Notes under the pieces: generated by a model
What the model saw: only the letters and a program-made list of their open reading frames with translations
Told to the model about the DNA's origin: nothing
The model's database searches: none
Program-made: the position numbers and the translations under genes
Shown: piece by piece, positions 1 through 11,325 of the stretch
Numbering within the stretch: the first letter of the stretch is position 1
Layout of the letters: each line of letters opens with the position of its first letter
Assembly: GCA_021464525.1 (NCBI GenBank)
Contig: JADRCO010000458.1
Location: forward strand, 1 to 33,324
DNA: 33,324 bases
Source: Rhizophagus sp. LPA8_4_AMF
Lineage: Eukaryota > Glomeromycota > Glomeromycetes > Glomerales > Glomeraceae
Direction of reading: 5' to 3'

Positions 1-254
1 TTTTACCAAAATAGTTTAGGTATTTCTAAAAATAGATGAGAGCTGAATTTGTAGTAAAATTGCGGGCAAATTTGCCCGCAATTGCCTACCGTTTAAGGGA
101 TAAACTTATAAAATATTACAAAAATGTAAATCTACGAATATTTATACTGTAAATTTACAAAATTATATATCGTAAAATTGTTATATAATTTTTCAGAGCT
201 CTTGTAAAGTTATAAATTAATATATTTTTGTAAATTTTACATAATATTATAGGC
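1..254. other. Gene-free AT-rich stretch with one palindrome
   Basis: No reading frame of substance is seen. The only structured part is the palindrome at 58-83, listed separately. The rest is A/T-rich with short direct repeats of the type TGTAAATTTAC. Confidence 0.6.
58..83. repeat. Perfect 26-bp palindrome with GC-rich arms
   Basis: The left arm AATTGCGGGCAAA is followed at once by its exact reverse complement TTTGCCCGCAATT, with no spacer. The GCGGGC arms stand out in very AT-rich surroundings. It could be the centre of a decayed foldback element or a dimeric protein-binding site. Nothing nearby decides between these. Confidence 0.9.
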
Positions 255-518
255 TAGTGTTCTGCACGAATCGATTCATGATACGGTGTAGCCCTGATTG
301 ATCCCGAAGAGTAAAAACTTTATTTACAAATAACTTTTGATCTAGCAGTTCAATTTGGATGATCATTTTTTATTTTGATCAAGGTAATACGATCTATTGA
401 TTAAAAAAAGATCGTTAAAATCAGATCACTAGATCGCGAGATAAAATTTTTGGGTTCAAATCAAGTCCAAGTCGAGTCTGAATCTGCAGAGAAAAAGTTT
501 GATTCGTGCAAAACACTA
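255..518. mobile_element. Non-autonomous hAT-like miniature element (MITE)
   Basis: The left end TAGTGTTCTGCACGAATC and the right end GATTCGTGCAAAACACTA are inverted repeats with one mismatch in 18. ATTATAG stands just outside both ends (246-252 and 519-525; two bases lie between the left copy and the end as drawn), which fits a target-site duplication of about 8 bp as made by hAT transposons. The interior has no coding frame and carries several GATC-containing words. The family is inferred from duplication length and the TAGTGTT-like terminus. Confidence 0.65.
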
Positions 519-552
519 ATTATAGCTATTAAAATTTGCTGATATAGTTTAA

Positions 553-3500
553 GGGTCAGAACATATATTACCTAATATTTTAGGGAGTAGGAGTAGCAGA
601 AGATCTTAGGTTACATATATTAATATCAATCACGTAATATATATAAGTGGTTTATATTTATACTTTATTTTATTTATATATTTTATACAGCATATATAAT
701 TAATATATAGTATACGATTATCAATCTCTATCTGAAATGCAATCCCTTAAATATGTTTCGTCAAAGAAAAGTTGCTTTTGCTGTGATGGAAGAAGAGAGA
801 AATTGTCAAGAACTCTGGAATTTTGTTCTTTAGATTTTTCTTTAAGTCGTCTACAGCTAGCAGGATGCATTATTCTTTTATGGTTCATCATAAAAGTAAG
901 AGTTGGAAAGTACTTGCCACACTAACACAGAGCAATAAAGACGCGAATAGGTTGTTTGGTCAATGGACGGGCAATGTAAATTATACTCAGAAATTTTCAG
1001 GAGGTCATAATACTCAAAAAGATGTATAGCACTTGTGAAATGTCCATCTCTACCTTTTGTAACTGGAGGTAAAAAACCATTATTCAAAAGAAGAAAATCT
1101 ATAGCTTCTTTTGCACAAGACAGTCCATAATAACTTGTATTTGTGCAATGTTTAATATCAAAAGAATATTGACACAAGTTGCAGTAATTTTTGATCTATA
1201 ACTATGGCATAAAACATTCTGATGAATCATCACCTTTGTCTTATTTTTTTTTTGTCATTTTCGTTTTTCTATTCTTTCTTTGTCTGTACCTAGGATCCGT
1301 CTACTATTAATAAATGTTATCATAGAAAATTTCAACTTTTATATGAAACCTTACCTTATGATTAGCTTAAATTCTATTGGTTAATTAGCTAAAAAGGAAA
1401 AAAATCATAACAATGTAACATAAAATTTTCTTTTATAGTAGGATCTACAATAAATTTTACATATAAACCTTACCTTAAGCTTAGAAGTGACTTATCTTAA
1501 GAGTAGGTGGGGTCTTCTGTACCTTTAAATTCTAAATTTTCAAATGAATTAACGAGCTTTTTAACATATCATGCATTTACACATATTTCAAATATCAAAT
1601 CTCGACTCCAAATATCATAAAATGATTCTCCAGCATACCGAAAATTTTGAAAGGCCAATTCTGGATTGATCACTTTACCTTGTGTATTTAGATATGATTC
1701 AAAGTGATCAATTAGTAATGTAATACCTGCCAATTTTCCAGATAATGTTGCCATGCTTCTTTCAACAGGATTATACTTAGATTGTTCTGGGACATGTGTT
1801 TGAACTGTCAGATAATCTAAATCAAACTTTCAAAAAAACTGATAGTATGTTTTAATATTTTTTAGATGTCTCAGATATTTGTCTGGTCCTCCATCTATCA
1901 GTAACACTCAATCAGGTCAAATTTCTCTGTTAGTTTTTAATACATCATTATATTGAGGATCCAGGACAAGATTTTCAAGGTCTTGCATGTATGTGAGTGA
2001 AGACGTACCAAGGAACTATTGATGACGTACATAAATGGTAAGTTGTCCTGTGCATAACTTATCATTTAATTCATTTGATTTGATCATAAAATATACTGAT
2101 AGAACTAACTTTTGCTTATTTTCTAGAGAAAAATCATGATTGGTTACACTTACAGGTTCGTGAACTAATTGCAAAGTATAAAATGCCTGACCAACAGCAG
2201 GTACCCCAAAATCTATCTTTGTCTTGTCATCTTGAGAAATAACAATGGAATTATCAGCAAAGATAATGGCAAATTGCCTTATGTATTTAACAGATATAAG
2301 ATAGTAATGGCCATCAGGATGATCATGTGTTTCAGTATGTAAAACTCCAGCTACTACAACTCACGTCAGATGATGATGTGCTCTTGTAGTAATGGAGTTG
2401 GATTGGTAAAGCAGTAGGTAATTTTTTAATGTTGTTCTCAACATATAAACATCATAATTTTCTTTAAGATTTTTGCGCAAATTTTTAATAGTTCGCACTT
2501 TAACCACTTCTTTTCTTTATTTTTGTTAGCTTCTCCAAACTTGATCAAATCGTGAATATGATTATACAAATTCAGATGTTCAAAAAGAAGTGGAGGATGA
2601 TCAGGTTTATCATAAAGTATTACCTTCTGATTTTTGTAAAGTATTTTTCTTTTTTTTTCTTTGCATTTTTGAGATACCCAGCATTCCTTTTTAATTTAAT
2701 CATTCTTTTCCTATTAGATTCGATTTTAGCTCTAAAATTCTCAGTTTTATTATACGTATCATATCGAAATTGAGAATTTGTTGTAATGTTGTAGATCTGC
2801 TCAAATTCGGTAACCTTTTTTTTAGCTATTTTTATCTCATCTACTGCCTTTTTTTGCACTGATGCATTAGCAAAAATTTCTAGTATAGGATCTGCTGGAT
2901 GAATTGCAGGAAAAGTAGGAAAAGGAGAAGTTGAATCTTCTCTAGGTGCAGAAGATCTTGGTCTTATTGTTTATATATCATATAGATTGTATGACGTGTC
3001 CAGATAATTTCTAATGATATCATCAATTTCTATTCTACTTTTGCTTTTAATTTTGTTTCACACTTTTGCTGCCTCGTTACAAACATCAGCATGGTTGGGA
3101 GTTTCTACTCCTGTCTTAACCATAATACTATATACATGAGCGTTAGAAAATTCTTGATATTTATTTGTTGGTGAATGATAGATTGGTTTTTTATTAAACT
3201 TGGAGCTAAGAAAGAATGTTTGATGGTTCATTTTAATAAAATTATTGACGCGTTTTATAAAATGTTTTACGTATCATAAATTTCATAGCAATTCAAATTC
3301 CTTCTTTTGTAACAAAATAATTTCTTTTCTCTCTCGCAGCAATACACAATAATAGGCATGATCATTGAAACTAATTTTTTTTTCACTTAAAAATCTTTAA
3401 TGTATTTTTTTTAATACAAATAATTGCATTATATGCAATGAAATTTTTAAATTTATCTAACATTTTTATTTTTAATGTATTTGATATTGGAAAAATTGAT

Positions 3501-3691
3501 GAAAATTACATTTTAAATTTTAAACAGAACAACTTTAAAAAAATCTTTTTCATTTTTTTTTAACGCACATCTCTTTTATTACAATAGTTCTATAAAAGAA
3601 AAATGATTAGATATGCACGTGACCAGAAATCTTACCTGGGATGGGGTATACACCTATAATAAAATGATATTAGGTAATATATGTTACAGCC
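553..3691 (-). mobile_element. Decayed DDE DNA transposon with terminal inverted repeats
   Basis: The ends share a 19-bp perfect inverted repeat (AACATATATTACCTAATAT at 560-578 and its complement at 3667-3685). It extends outward, less perfectly, to GGGTCAG on the left and GGCTGT on the right. TTTAA flanks both ends (548-552 and 3692-3696) and may be the target duplication; TTAA is used by piggyBac and Kolobok elements. Inside, the minus strand holds a degraded transposase from about 3232 to 745. Length is 3,139 bp. I cannot name the superfamily from sequence alone. Confidence 0.7.
745..3232 (-). pseudogene. Degraded DDE transposase with C-terminal C2H2 zinc finger
   Basis: Read on the minus strand, homology-like segments follow one another. 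The start is near 3232 (MNHQTFFLSSKFNKKP), then a basic coiled segment (2620-2859). Next is a core with ISQDDKTKIDFGVPAVG near 2210, VLLIDGGPD near 1893 and YNPVER near 1755. These three look like the D, D and E of a DDE nuclease. The C-terminal part (878-1177, LLNNGFLPPVTKGRDGHFTS) runs into CGKYFPTLTFMMNH with a following histidine, a C2H2 finger just past a frame change near 925. At least five in-frame stops are visible, several explained by TGG to TGA/TAG or CGA to TGA changes (for example near 3058, 1905 and 1917). It is clearly non-functional. I recognise the family as common in Rhizophagus, from memory only. Confidence 0.7.
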
Positions 3692-3696
3692 TTTAA

Positions 3697-4317
3697 TATA
3701 TTGTTTTAGCCATCCAATTATCTCATCATGACTATCATGCATAATAACAAGTTGAACTAAATTTATTTTCATTTGATATAATACAAAATTTCAATATTAT
3801 AATATATACAAACAACTAGATATTATCATATAATATCATTTGATATAATATTTTAAAAACATATGCAGTTCTTTGCTTTATTCTAAACAATTAAAATAAT
3901 ATTAGACCTTAAAAAAATAATTTATATATATATAGGTTAATTTTTGGAATATAACGCACTCTCTATCTGAAACAATTAGTTAGACTTAATAATTTAATAT
4001 ATATTAACGCACCTTTTAACTGGATCAATTAGTTAGATTTATTATAGTTAAATAAATATATTATCTTAAAATCAGTATGATTAATTATATAAAAAAGTAT
4101 TTCTAATATAATTGTAAAATATTATTAAGATAAGTTCATAATTTAAAGTATATGTTAATTGTATATATAACATATACAGATATACTGTATTAATTTAATC
4201 TGCAAAAGACTAATAAAGCTATTCCAAAAATCCGCCCATATGATTTATATAATAAATTTTCTATAAATCTAACTTAAATATATAATTTAATTATTATGTA
4301 TATATTTAAGTGTCTTA
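3697..4317. repeat. Gene-free AT-rich stretch with a 63-bp-spaced direct repeat
   Basis: No gene is seen. Two diverged copies of a roughly 35-bp word begin with AACGCAC at 3953 and 4016. Both run on into CAATTAGTTAGA followed by CTTA or TTTA. This looks like a two-unit tandem duplication or two nested element ends. Nothing else stands out. Confidence 0.5.
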
Positions 4318-4319
4318 TA

Positions 4320-4747
4320 CAGTAATACCTTTTTAAGTGCACACATCTCAAAACTGGTTATACATGTGCATTTAGAGAAGGTATGCACTTGAAAAACAGC
4401 CAATAGAAAAATAGACAATAAAAAATCTAACAAAACTTTAAATTCAAAGTTTCTTTTATTTATTTTAATTAAATGCTTTTTAATATATTTTAAAACAAAA
4501 GAACTGACATATTTTATGAAATGCAATAACATATTAATGGCTAATACAAATTTATTTAACTTTAAATAAATTTATAAAAAAATCAACCATGATCAAATAG
4601 CTATTGATGATTGGTCAATATTGTATAATAGTCATGTGAATGCATTTTGGAGGTGATTCCAATATACTTGGGACTTTAGAATTGCTTGCACATGTAGGAC
4701 ATAGAGGGAGTGCACTTATAGAGAGTGCACTTATGGAGTGGTTTCTG
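4320..4747. mobile_element. Tc1/mariner-type MITE
   Basis: The left end CAGTAATACCTTTTTAAGTGCAC and the reverse complement of the right end (CAGAAACCACTCCATAAGTGCAC) are imperfect inverted repeats. Both are flanked by TA (4318-4319 and 4748-4749). CAGT-like termini and a TA duplication are typical of the Tc1/mariner superfamily. The right arm carries GAGTGCACTTAT twice, 16 bp apart. No transposase is recognised inside, so this is a non-autonomous copy of 428 bp. Confidence 0.6.
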
Positions 4748-4749
4748 TA

Positions 4750-5262
4750 TAATTATTGTTTAATTAAAAAAAACTCTTTTTTAAACTATTTATATCCATT
4801 TTTTTTACAGAAATAAAAATATTTTTGCTTAAAAATTTATTATCAACTTTTTATTATTTTAGTTTAAAAATACTTGTAAGAAATTAAGAAATTTTTGTTT
4901 TTTTTGTTTAAATACAATATACTAATCAAAATACAAAAATGGCAAAAAAGGGAATTTTCATTTACGGCATATTTTTTTAATTATAACATATAGTCATTAT
5001 TAAATATATCATTTTCTGCTTACCTATTAAATATAAAATGCTAAATTATGTAGAACGTTTATGACATTTTTACTTATCAAATTTTTAAAAAGATACATAT
5101 TTTGATTAGACAAATTTAGTTAACATCAATAAATTAAAATAACAAAAATATTTACTCCCGATTTCCGCAAATCTTGCATTTTTGGGTTTAATTATTACAT
5201 AATTGCATATTGTTATTAAAACTTTTTTTTTCATTTTACAGATTTATTTAGTTTCTTAAACC
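4750..5262. other. Upstream region of the TLDc gene
   Basis: No gene is seen. A polypyrimidine run ending in CATTTTACAG at 5241, 21 bp before the ATG at 5263, looks like a splice acceptor. The TLDc transcript may therefore have a 5' leader intron; its donor was not identified. The rest is A/T-rich. Confidence 0.45.
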
Positions 5263-7018
5263 ATGGGGAATCATGCAAGCAAAGCATCTAAAACATTGTT
5301 TCATGACATTCTTTCACAATTTTCGGAAGAAGAAAAGGCTATTCTCATGAAAGAATTTGAAGAATTCACTTCTGACAATGACTTGCATAACGAACGAAAT
5401 GGAAAACAACATGGAATCAGAGTAACAGCTCTAAGTATTAAAGTAAACTGGCAGCTAAATTCATTTATTACCATAATATTTTGCCTTCTTGAATATTGCT
5501 CAATATAAATCCTTTTTTGTTGAATAGAAACAACTTCCTACCGTATTAGGAGAATATTTAAAGGATGGATTTACGCAGTATTTTCAAGTACAATCAGCTT
5601 CAATTGAAAATCATCTTTCAACGGAAAAAATAGAAAAGTTAACCTTACAACCTTCACCTTCTTTACTTATAACACAACTTGGGTTCGTTTCCTCAATTCA
5701 TAATCTAACTAAAACAACACCTTCAGATCAATCTCAAGCAGTTTTTATCGTAAGTCGGTTATTTCAAGGATCATTAAAAACCTTTATTCAAGAACTCATA
5801 AGAGTCTCATTAGTTTATTGGTTTGAGGGTGCCTATATCTCTCAAACTGGTCAAACAAAAAATAGAGGTAAAGGAGATGAAAAAGATATTTTTCTAAATT
5901 CGGATAATACTGGCTTAGTTGATTATTTAATTTTATTTCCAAAATTAAAACATGGTGAACCTGAAGAGGATTCACTTTTTAATTTAATTAAAGAAGCAGA
6001 AATTGAAGGGCATTTTAATCAAGGGTCTTTTATGGATTGGTATATTAAAAATACACATTTTCAACATTTATTTAACATTTTGGTCACTTGTATATTCTTG
6101 CGTAGAAATTTACCTCAAAATTTTACAAATGCAATAAGAACTTTAAGATCCGCAAATTCAATTGCTCCAGAAATCCTTTCTACTTATAAAGCTTTACCAA
6201 AATTTTCACGACTTTTAACCCCTTCGGATTATTATATCTTAAATAGTCATCTGCCACCTGATTGTCGTATCACTACACATAAGTTATTATTTTCCTCAAC
6301 AAGAGATGGTGATAGTTGGAGTACATTTATTAATTATATATTATATCAGGGTTCAACTTTAATTGTAGTAAAGGAAAAGGATGGTAATATATTTGGTGGA
6401 TTTGCTTATGAAGATTGGGAACTTAAGCCAAATTGGTACGGAAATGAAAAGAATTTCTTATTTTCTATTAGGCCTAAATTAAGAGTATTTCCTTCTACTG
6501 GTTATAATGATCATTACCAATATTTAAATAGTGGAACAAAAACTTTGCCTAATGGTATTAAGTTCAATTCTGAAAATTATTGCTTTATTTGATTGTGAAA
6601 TAATACTAATTAGTAATAAATACTATTTAAATTAGGTTTGGGAATGGGAGGGCAGTTTGATTTCTGCGGTTTATGGATTAATTCAGATATTATTAATGGT
6701 AATTCAAAGGCAACACCATTGTCATCAACTTATAGTAGTCCACAGTTATCAAAGAAACAAGAATTTAAGGTGGATGAAATTGAAGGTATATGGTAAATTA
6801 ATAATTATATTTTTTGCAATTTATTAATTTAATTTTTTCTTTTAGTTTGGCTTGTCAAATTGACAGATAAAGATCCTGATGAAATACCAAAAGGACCAAA
6901 ATGTTCTGCATTAGATAGAAATCCAGCAGAGTTAGAATTGTTAGAAATGGCTACAAATAAAAAAATGTATTCAAAGGAAGTTAGAGAGCCTGATTTATTA
7001 ATTGATGAAGAAGAATAA
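5263..7018 (+). CDS. TLDc-domain protein of the MEAK7/Rtc5 type
   Basis: Four exons (5263-5442, 5528-6554, 6636-6785, 6846-7018) join in frame to a protein of 509 residues. The start MGNHASKASK is a classical N-myristoylation signal (Gly2, Ser6, Lys7), as in human MEAK7 and yeast Rtc5, so membrane anchoring is expected. The TLDc domain covers roughly residues 290-475, with LLTPSDYYILNSHLP, the strand TLIVVKEKDGNIFGGFAY, and GLGMGGQFDFCGLWI (about 404-418, created by the exon 2-3 join), which is the family's signature. The end is acidic (LLIDEEE). In the family, Rtc5 affects vacuolar ATPase assembly and MEAK7 acts at lysosomal membranes in TOR signalling. Whether this protein does either is inference. 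Other TLDc proteins (Oxr1, TBC1D24) lack this N-terminus. The gene stands alone between repeat-rich regions. Confidence 0.9.
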
Positions 7019-7675
7019 AATTTGCAGTAATATTTATAAATATTTTTTATAACTGTATTATATTAACTGTAACCTTATTTTTAATATAATTTAAAAATAT
7101 TGTTTAATTAATTAAATAAATTAAACTGGAATAAATAATTATATATTAACAACAAATTTAAAGATTAGAAGATTAGATTTTAATAAAGGATTTTTAAAAA
7201 TATAAAGTAAAATTAATAAATAAAATTTTTTATAAAATTTATATTTACTAAATAAAATTGCTATGAATCATTACCGGTGATAAATAGTAAACTCCTTTAC
7301 TAAAAGTAGTATAAATTTTATTAAATTTGTAGCATTTAGACATTATATTTAGTACTAGTTGTTTATATATTTGCTTAAAGCTTTAAATAGTCTAATTTAG
7401 ATTTCAGATTAATTTTCTGATTAGTTAGAATTGTTTTTATATAATAACATATTATTTAGTAAAGGAAATAATATATATTACCTAATATAATAAGGAATTT
7501 TTTCAAGGATTTTTTTTAATTAATAATATTTAATTATATATATAACATTAATTTTAATTAATAAATACTTAATTTTATATTATATAAAATATTATTTAAC
7601 TCTTTTACAAAACCTTAAATAATAGTTATTATACTAAAAAAATTTAGATTTGATTTTGTATAAACCTTATAATAT
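7019..7675. other. Gene-free stretch with a solo transposon-end-like motif
   Basis: No gene is seen. At 7468-7487 the sequence ATATATATTACCTAATATAA matches the inner part of the inverted repeat of the 553-3691 transposon, including ATATATTACCTAATAT. No partner end was found nearby, so it may be a solo remnant or chance in AT-rich DNA. Confidence 0.4.
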
Positions 7676-7829
7676 GGAATAAGTGCTGGAAAAAGGGACC
7701 AAATGGTTAAAAAAATTTTTTTTTAAATAACAAATGTTTTGAATCAGATGATCAAATTTGAATCTATTTTACTTAAGAACTTTTTTTTGAAAAAATTTTC
7801 AATTTAATTTCTTTTTTTAGCACTCACCC
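7676..7829. mobile_element. Small foldback MITE, about 154 bp
   Basis: The left end GGAATAAGTGCTGGAAAAAG and the reverse complement of the right end (GGGTGAGTGCTAAAAAAAG) form an imperfect inverted repeat. Both sides are flanked by TAT/TATA, consistent with a TA target. The interior is A/T-rich and non-coding. Assignment to Tc1/mariner-like MITEs is inference. Confidence 0.55.
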
Positions 7830-9526
7830 TATATATTTTTATTTTAATATATAAAATTATATTAACTTTTTAATTTCAAATTTTAGTATTTTAAAATTAG
7901 TAATTGGATTTTAATAGTCTTAGGTTTGTTAAATTCATCTTGTTGAAATAAATATTATAATATTTATTTTATTTATATAAATATTATATTGACTGAGATA
8001 TTTCATTTTAAAATTTTTGTTACATAGGATCTGAATTATTTTAGTATTTTTTTTCCATTTACCCTTAAAATATTACTTAATATTTGTTATAATCTTATTG
8101 TAAAAAAATAATTTACAATAGAATTTTCTTGGTTTATCAATAGCTAAATAAATCTATATATAATATTAGCAATATTATTTATTATTATTTGCAGTTTTTA
8201 ATAAGATTATTACATACCTATAGATATGTAAATTCAATGAAATAATACAGATTAAAAAACATAATGGTAAAAAAAAGGAATGATAAGTTATTAATAACAA
8301 ATGAAAAATAAGAATAACAGATTGGTTTTAAGCAGATATATTAGAAATGTATTAGTATAAATTTAAGATATACAATAAATAAATATAAAAGAAAATAAAA
8401 TAATATAATTGTTTATAAATTATTTCTTTAAAACTGGATGTATTCTATTTTATTTTTTAATAATGTATTATGTATTATATATTAAAATATATTTCAATTT
8501 TTTTTGAATTTATATAACATCATGTGACTGTATTTAACTAATTATATTAATTGGTCTTTAAAATCATATTTAAGAATACAGTTAGACTAGAACTTTTTCA
8601 AGATAAAGAACCCAGAAAATTCCAATTTTATTCTGATTAAAATTTACCAATTATAGTAAGAAACTTTTGATAATTCAGCTGGCTTACATTTTAATATAGA
8701 CTGTTTTAAATTGCATTAGTAATATGATATTAATGACAATAATTTTGGCTAAAAATATTAAAATGATTTAGTTACTATGAAATTTTTATAAATTCTATCA
8801 AGATTGTAATTAGATTAGAACCTTCCTAAATTTATTGGATTATATGATGAATAAATAAAAAAAATAATGTAATTTTTAAATTATTATTTGTAATATAAAT
8901 ACTATATCTTTATAAAAAATTTTTATCTGAATATTTCCATTATTTTTCTATGATTTTCATAAAAATTCTGTAAAAATAATACATTCACAGATATTTGTAT
9001 TAAAGAGATGAAAATTTTCATGATTTAAAGCTATAAATTCTATAAAAATAATACATTTATAAAAAAAATATAAAATATAAAGAAAATAAAATTTGGAATT
9101 GCATCAAGACAATTGACTATTATGAAAAATAAGGTCTAGATGCAATATGAATAATAAAGAAAACAAATAGAAATTATTGTTTATATATATCCTTGATAGA
9201 ATGAAGAAGGATATTCTATTTTTATTAAATAACAATTATTTAGATTCTGTACATATAATTCATGTAAAATATGTAATTTTAAATTGGAAAATATGTGAAG
9301 AATATTAATTTGTAAAGTATTTTTCTTTTAATTTTTTTAATGTATATTAAGGTCTATTAATTCTAAAGAAGAAACTAATTTAGATATTATTTTTATATTC
9401 TTTTCTTATTAATCTATTAGTTGAAAATTATACTTTTATTTGCTAGTTATAGACAAGCTGGACGGCTAGTCTACAGTAATAAACTGCTAGTTTATAAGCT
9501 TTTTAGCTCTTTTGTTAATCTCTTTA
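7830..9526. other. Gene-free AT-rich stretch
   Basis: I see no gene, RNA or clear element in these 1.7 kb. The sequence is almost only A and T with scattered short direct repeats, such as TTCTATAAAAATAATACATT near 9036, which echoes a similar word near 8970. Confidence 0.6.
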
Positions 9527-11325
9527 TATATTGAAACTAATAGTTTACCATTTCTTGCTTTTTTAAAAGTGAATGAAAAATGCTAAGACATCATCTAAAT
9601 TTCTGTCAAAAAATGAAAAAAGAAAATGAGAAATAAAAGAAAGAAAATAAAAAAAAAGTCTACAAATTCTCTTATTAAATTTTTTAAAAAGAATAATTTA
9701 AATTTTAATAATAAAGATTTTATTATATTTAAAGAATTAAAGATTGTAATAAATGATCTTTTAATATTTAAAAAAATAATTATTTAAAATGTAGTTTAAG
9801 AAGGGTACTAGTAATCAGATTAATGAAATTTGTAAAAAAAAATAAAGATAAAAGTAAGTAGTTTTCTTTATCTTGTATTTTATTTTTTAAAGGAACACTT
9901 TTGTGAGCTACAATATTATTACTTATATAAAGTATATTGCCACTTATTTCTTTTTCTTGATTTTTCTAAAACCTATTATATTGAAGCTACTAGTTTACCA
10001 TTTCTTGCATTTTTAGAAGTGGATGAAAAATACTAAAACATCATCCAAATTTCTGTCAAAAAATGAAAAAATAAAATAAAAATAAAAGAAAAAAAAATAA
10101 AAAATAAAAAAAAAGAGTTTATAAATTCTCTTATTAAATTTTTTAAAGAAAATGATTTAAATTTTAATAATAAAGTCTTTATTATATTTAAAGAATTAAA
10201 GATTGTAACAAATGATCTTTAATAATTAAAAAAATAATTATTTAAAATGTAGTTTAAGAAGGGTACTAGTAATCAGATTAAGAAATTTATAAAAAAAAAT
10301 AAAGATAAAAATGGGTAGTTTTCTTTATCTTGTACTTTATTTCTTGAAGGATAATTTTGTGAGTCATAATATTATTACTTATATAAAGTACATTGCTACT
10401 TGTTTCTTTTTCTTGATTTTTCTAAAATTTATTATATTGAAGCTAATAGTTTACCATTTCTTGCTTTTTTAAAAGTGAATGAAAAATGCTAAGACATTGT
10501 CCAAATTTCTGTCAAAAAATGAAAAAAGAAATGAGAAATAAAAGAAAGAAAATAAAAAAAGAGTCTACAAATTCTCTTATTAAATTTTTTAAGGAGAATA
10601 ATTTAAATTTTAACAATAAAAACTTTATTATACTTAAAGAATTAAAGATTGTAATAAGCGATCTTTTAATATTTAAAAAAATAATTATTTAAAATGTAGT
10701 TTAAAAAGGACATTAGTAATCAGATTAATGAAATTTGTAAAAAAAAATAAAGATAAAAATGGGTAGTTTTCTTTATCTTATTTTTTATTTCTTGAAGGAT
10801 AATTTTGTGAGTCATAATATTATTACTTATATAAAGTACATTGCTACTTGTTTCTTTTTCTTGATTTTTCTAAAATTTATTATATTGAAGCTAATAGTTT
10901 ACCATTTCTTGCTTTTTTAAAAGTGAATGAAAAATGCTAAGACATTGTCCAAATTTCTGTCAAAAAATGAAAAAAGAAATGAGAAATAAAAGAAAGAAAA
11001 TAAAAAAAGAGTCTACAAATTCTCTTATTAAATTTTTTAAGGAGAATAATTTAAATTTTAACAATAAAAACTTTATTATACTTAAAGAATTAAAGATTGT
11101 AATAAGCGATCTTTTAATATTTAAAAAAATAATTATTTAAAATGTAGTTTAAGAAGAACATTAGTGGTTAAATTAATGAAATTTGTAAAAAAAAATAAAG
11201 ATAAAAGTGAGTAGTTTTCTTTATCTTGTTCTTTATTTCTTGAAGGACAATTTTGTGAGTTACAATATCATAACTTATATAAAGTACATTACCACTTGTT
11301 TCTTTTTCTTGATTTTTTTAAAACC
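9527..11325. repeat. Four-copy tandem repeat, unit about 450 bp
   Basis: The landmark TAGTTTACCATTTCTTGC occurs at 9541, 9991, 10447 and 10895, giving periods of 450, 456 and 448 bp. Each unit then contains TTCTGTCAAAAAATGAAAAA, an A-rich segment, and ATAAAGATAAAA...TTTTCTTTATCTTG. Units 3 and 4 are nearly identical, while units 1 and 2 differ by many substitutions and indels, so the last duplication is recent. A 68-codon frame (MLRHCPNFCQKMKKE...) is open and identical in units 3 and 4 (10486-10692 and 10934-11140) but broken in 1 and 2, so I do not call it a gene. Confidence 0.9.

Noticed and set aside
451-462. tRNA-like B-box (GGTTCAAATC)
   Set aside because: No A-box or cloverleaf can be built around it; it lies within the hAT-like MITE.
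10486-11140. Identical 68-codon frames in repeat units 3 and 4
   Set aside because: The frame is broken in units 1 and 2 and the composition is low-complexity; identity follows from the recent duplication.
9527-11325. CRISPR array
   Set aside because: The repeats are long adjacent units without unique spacers, in a eukaryotic genome.
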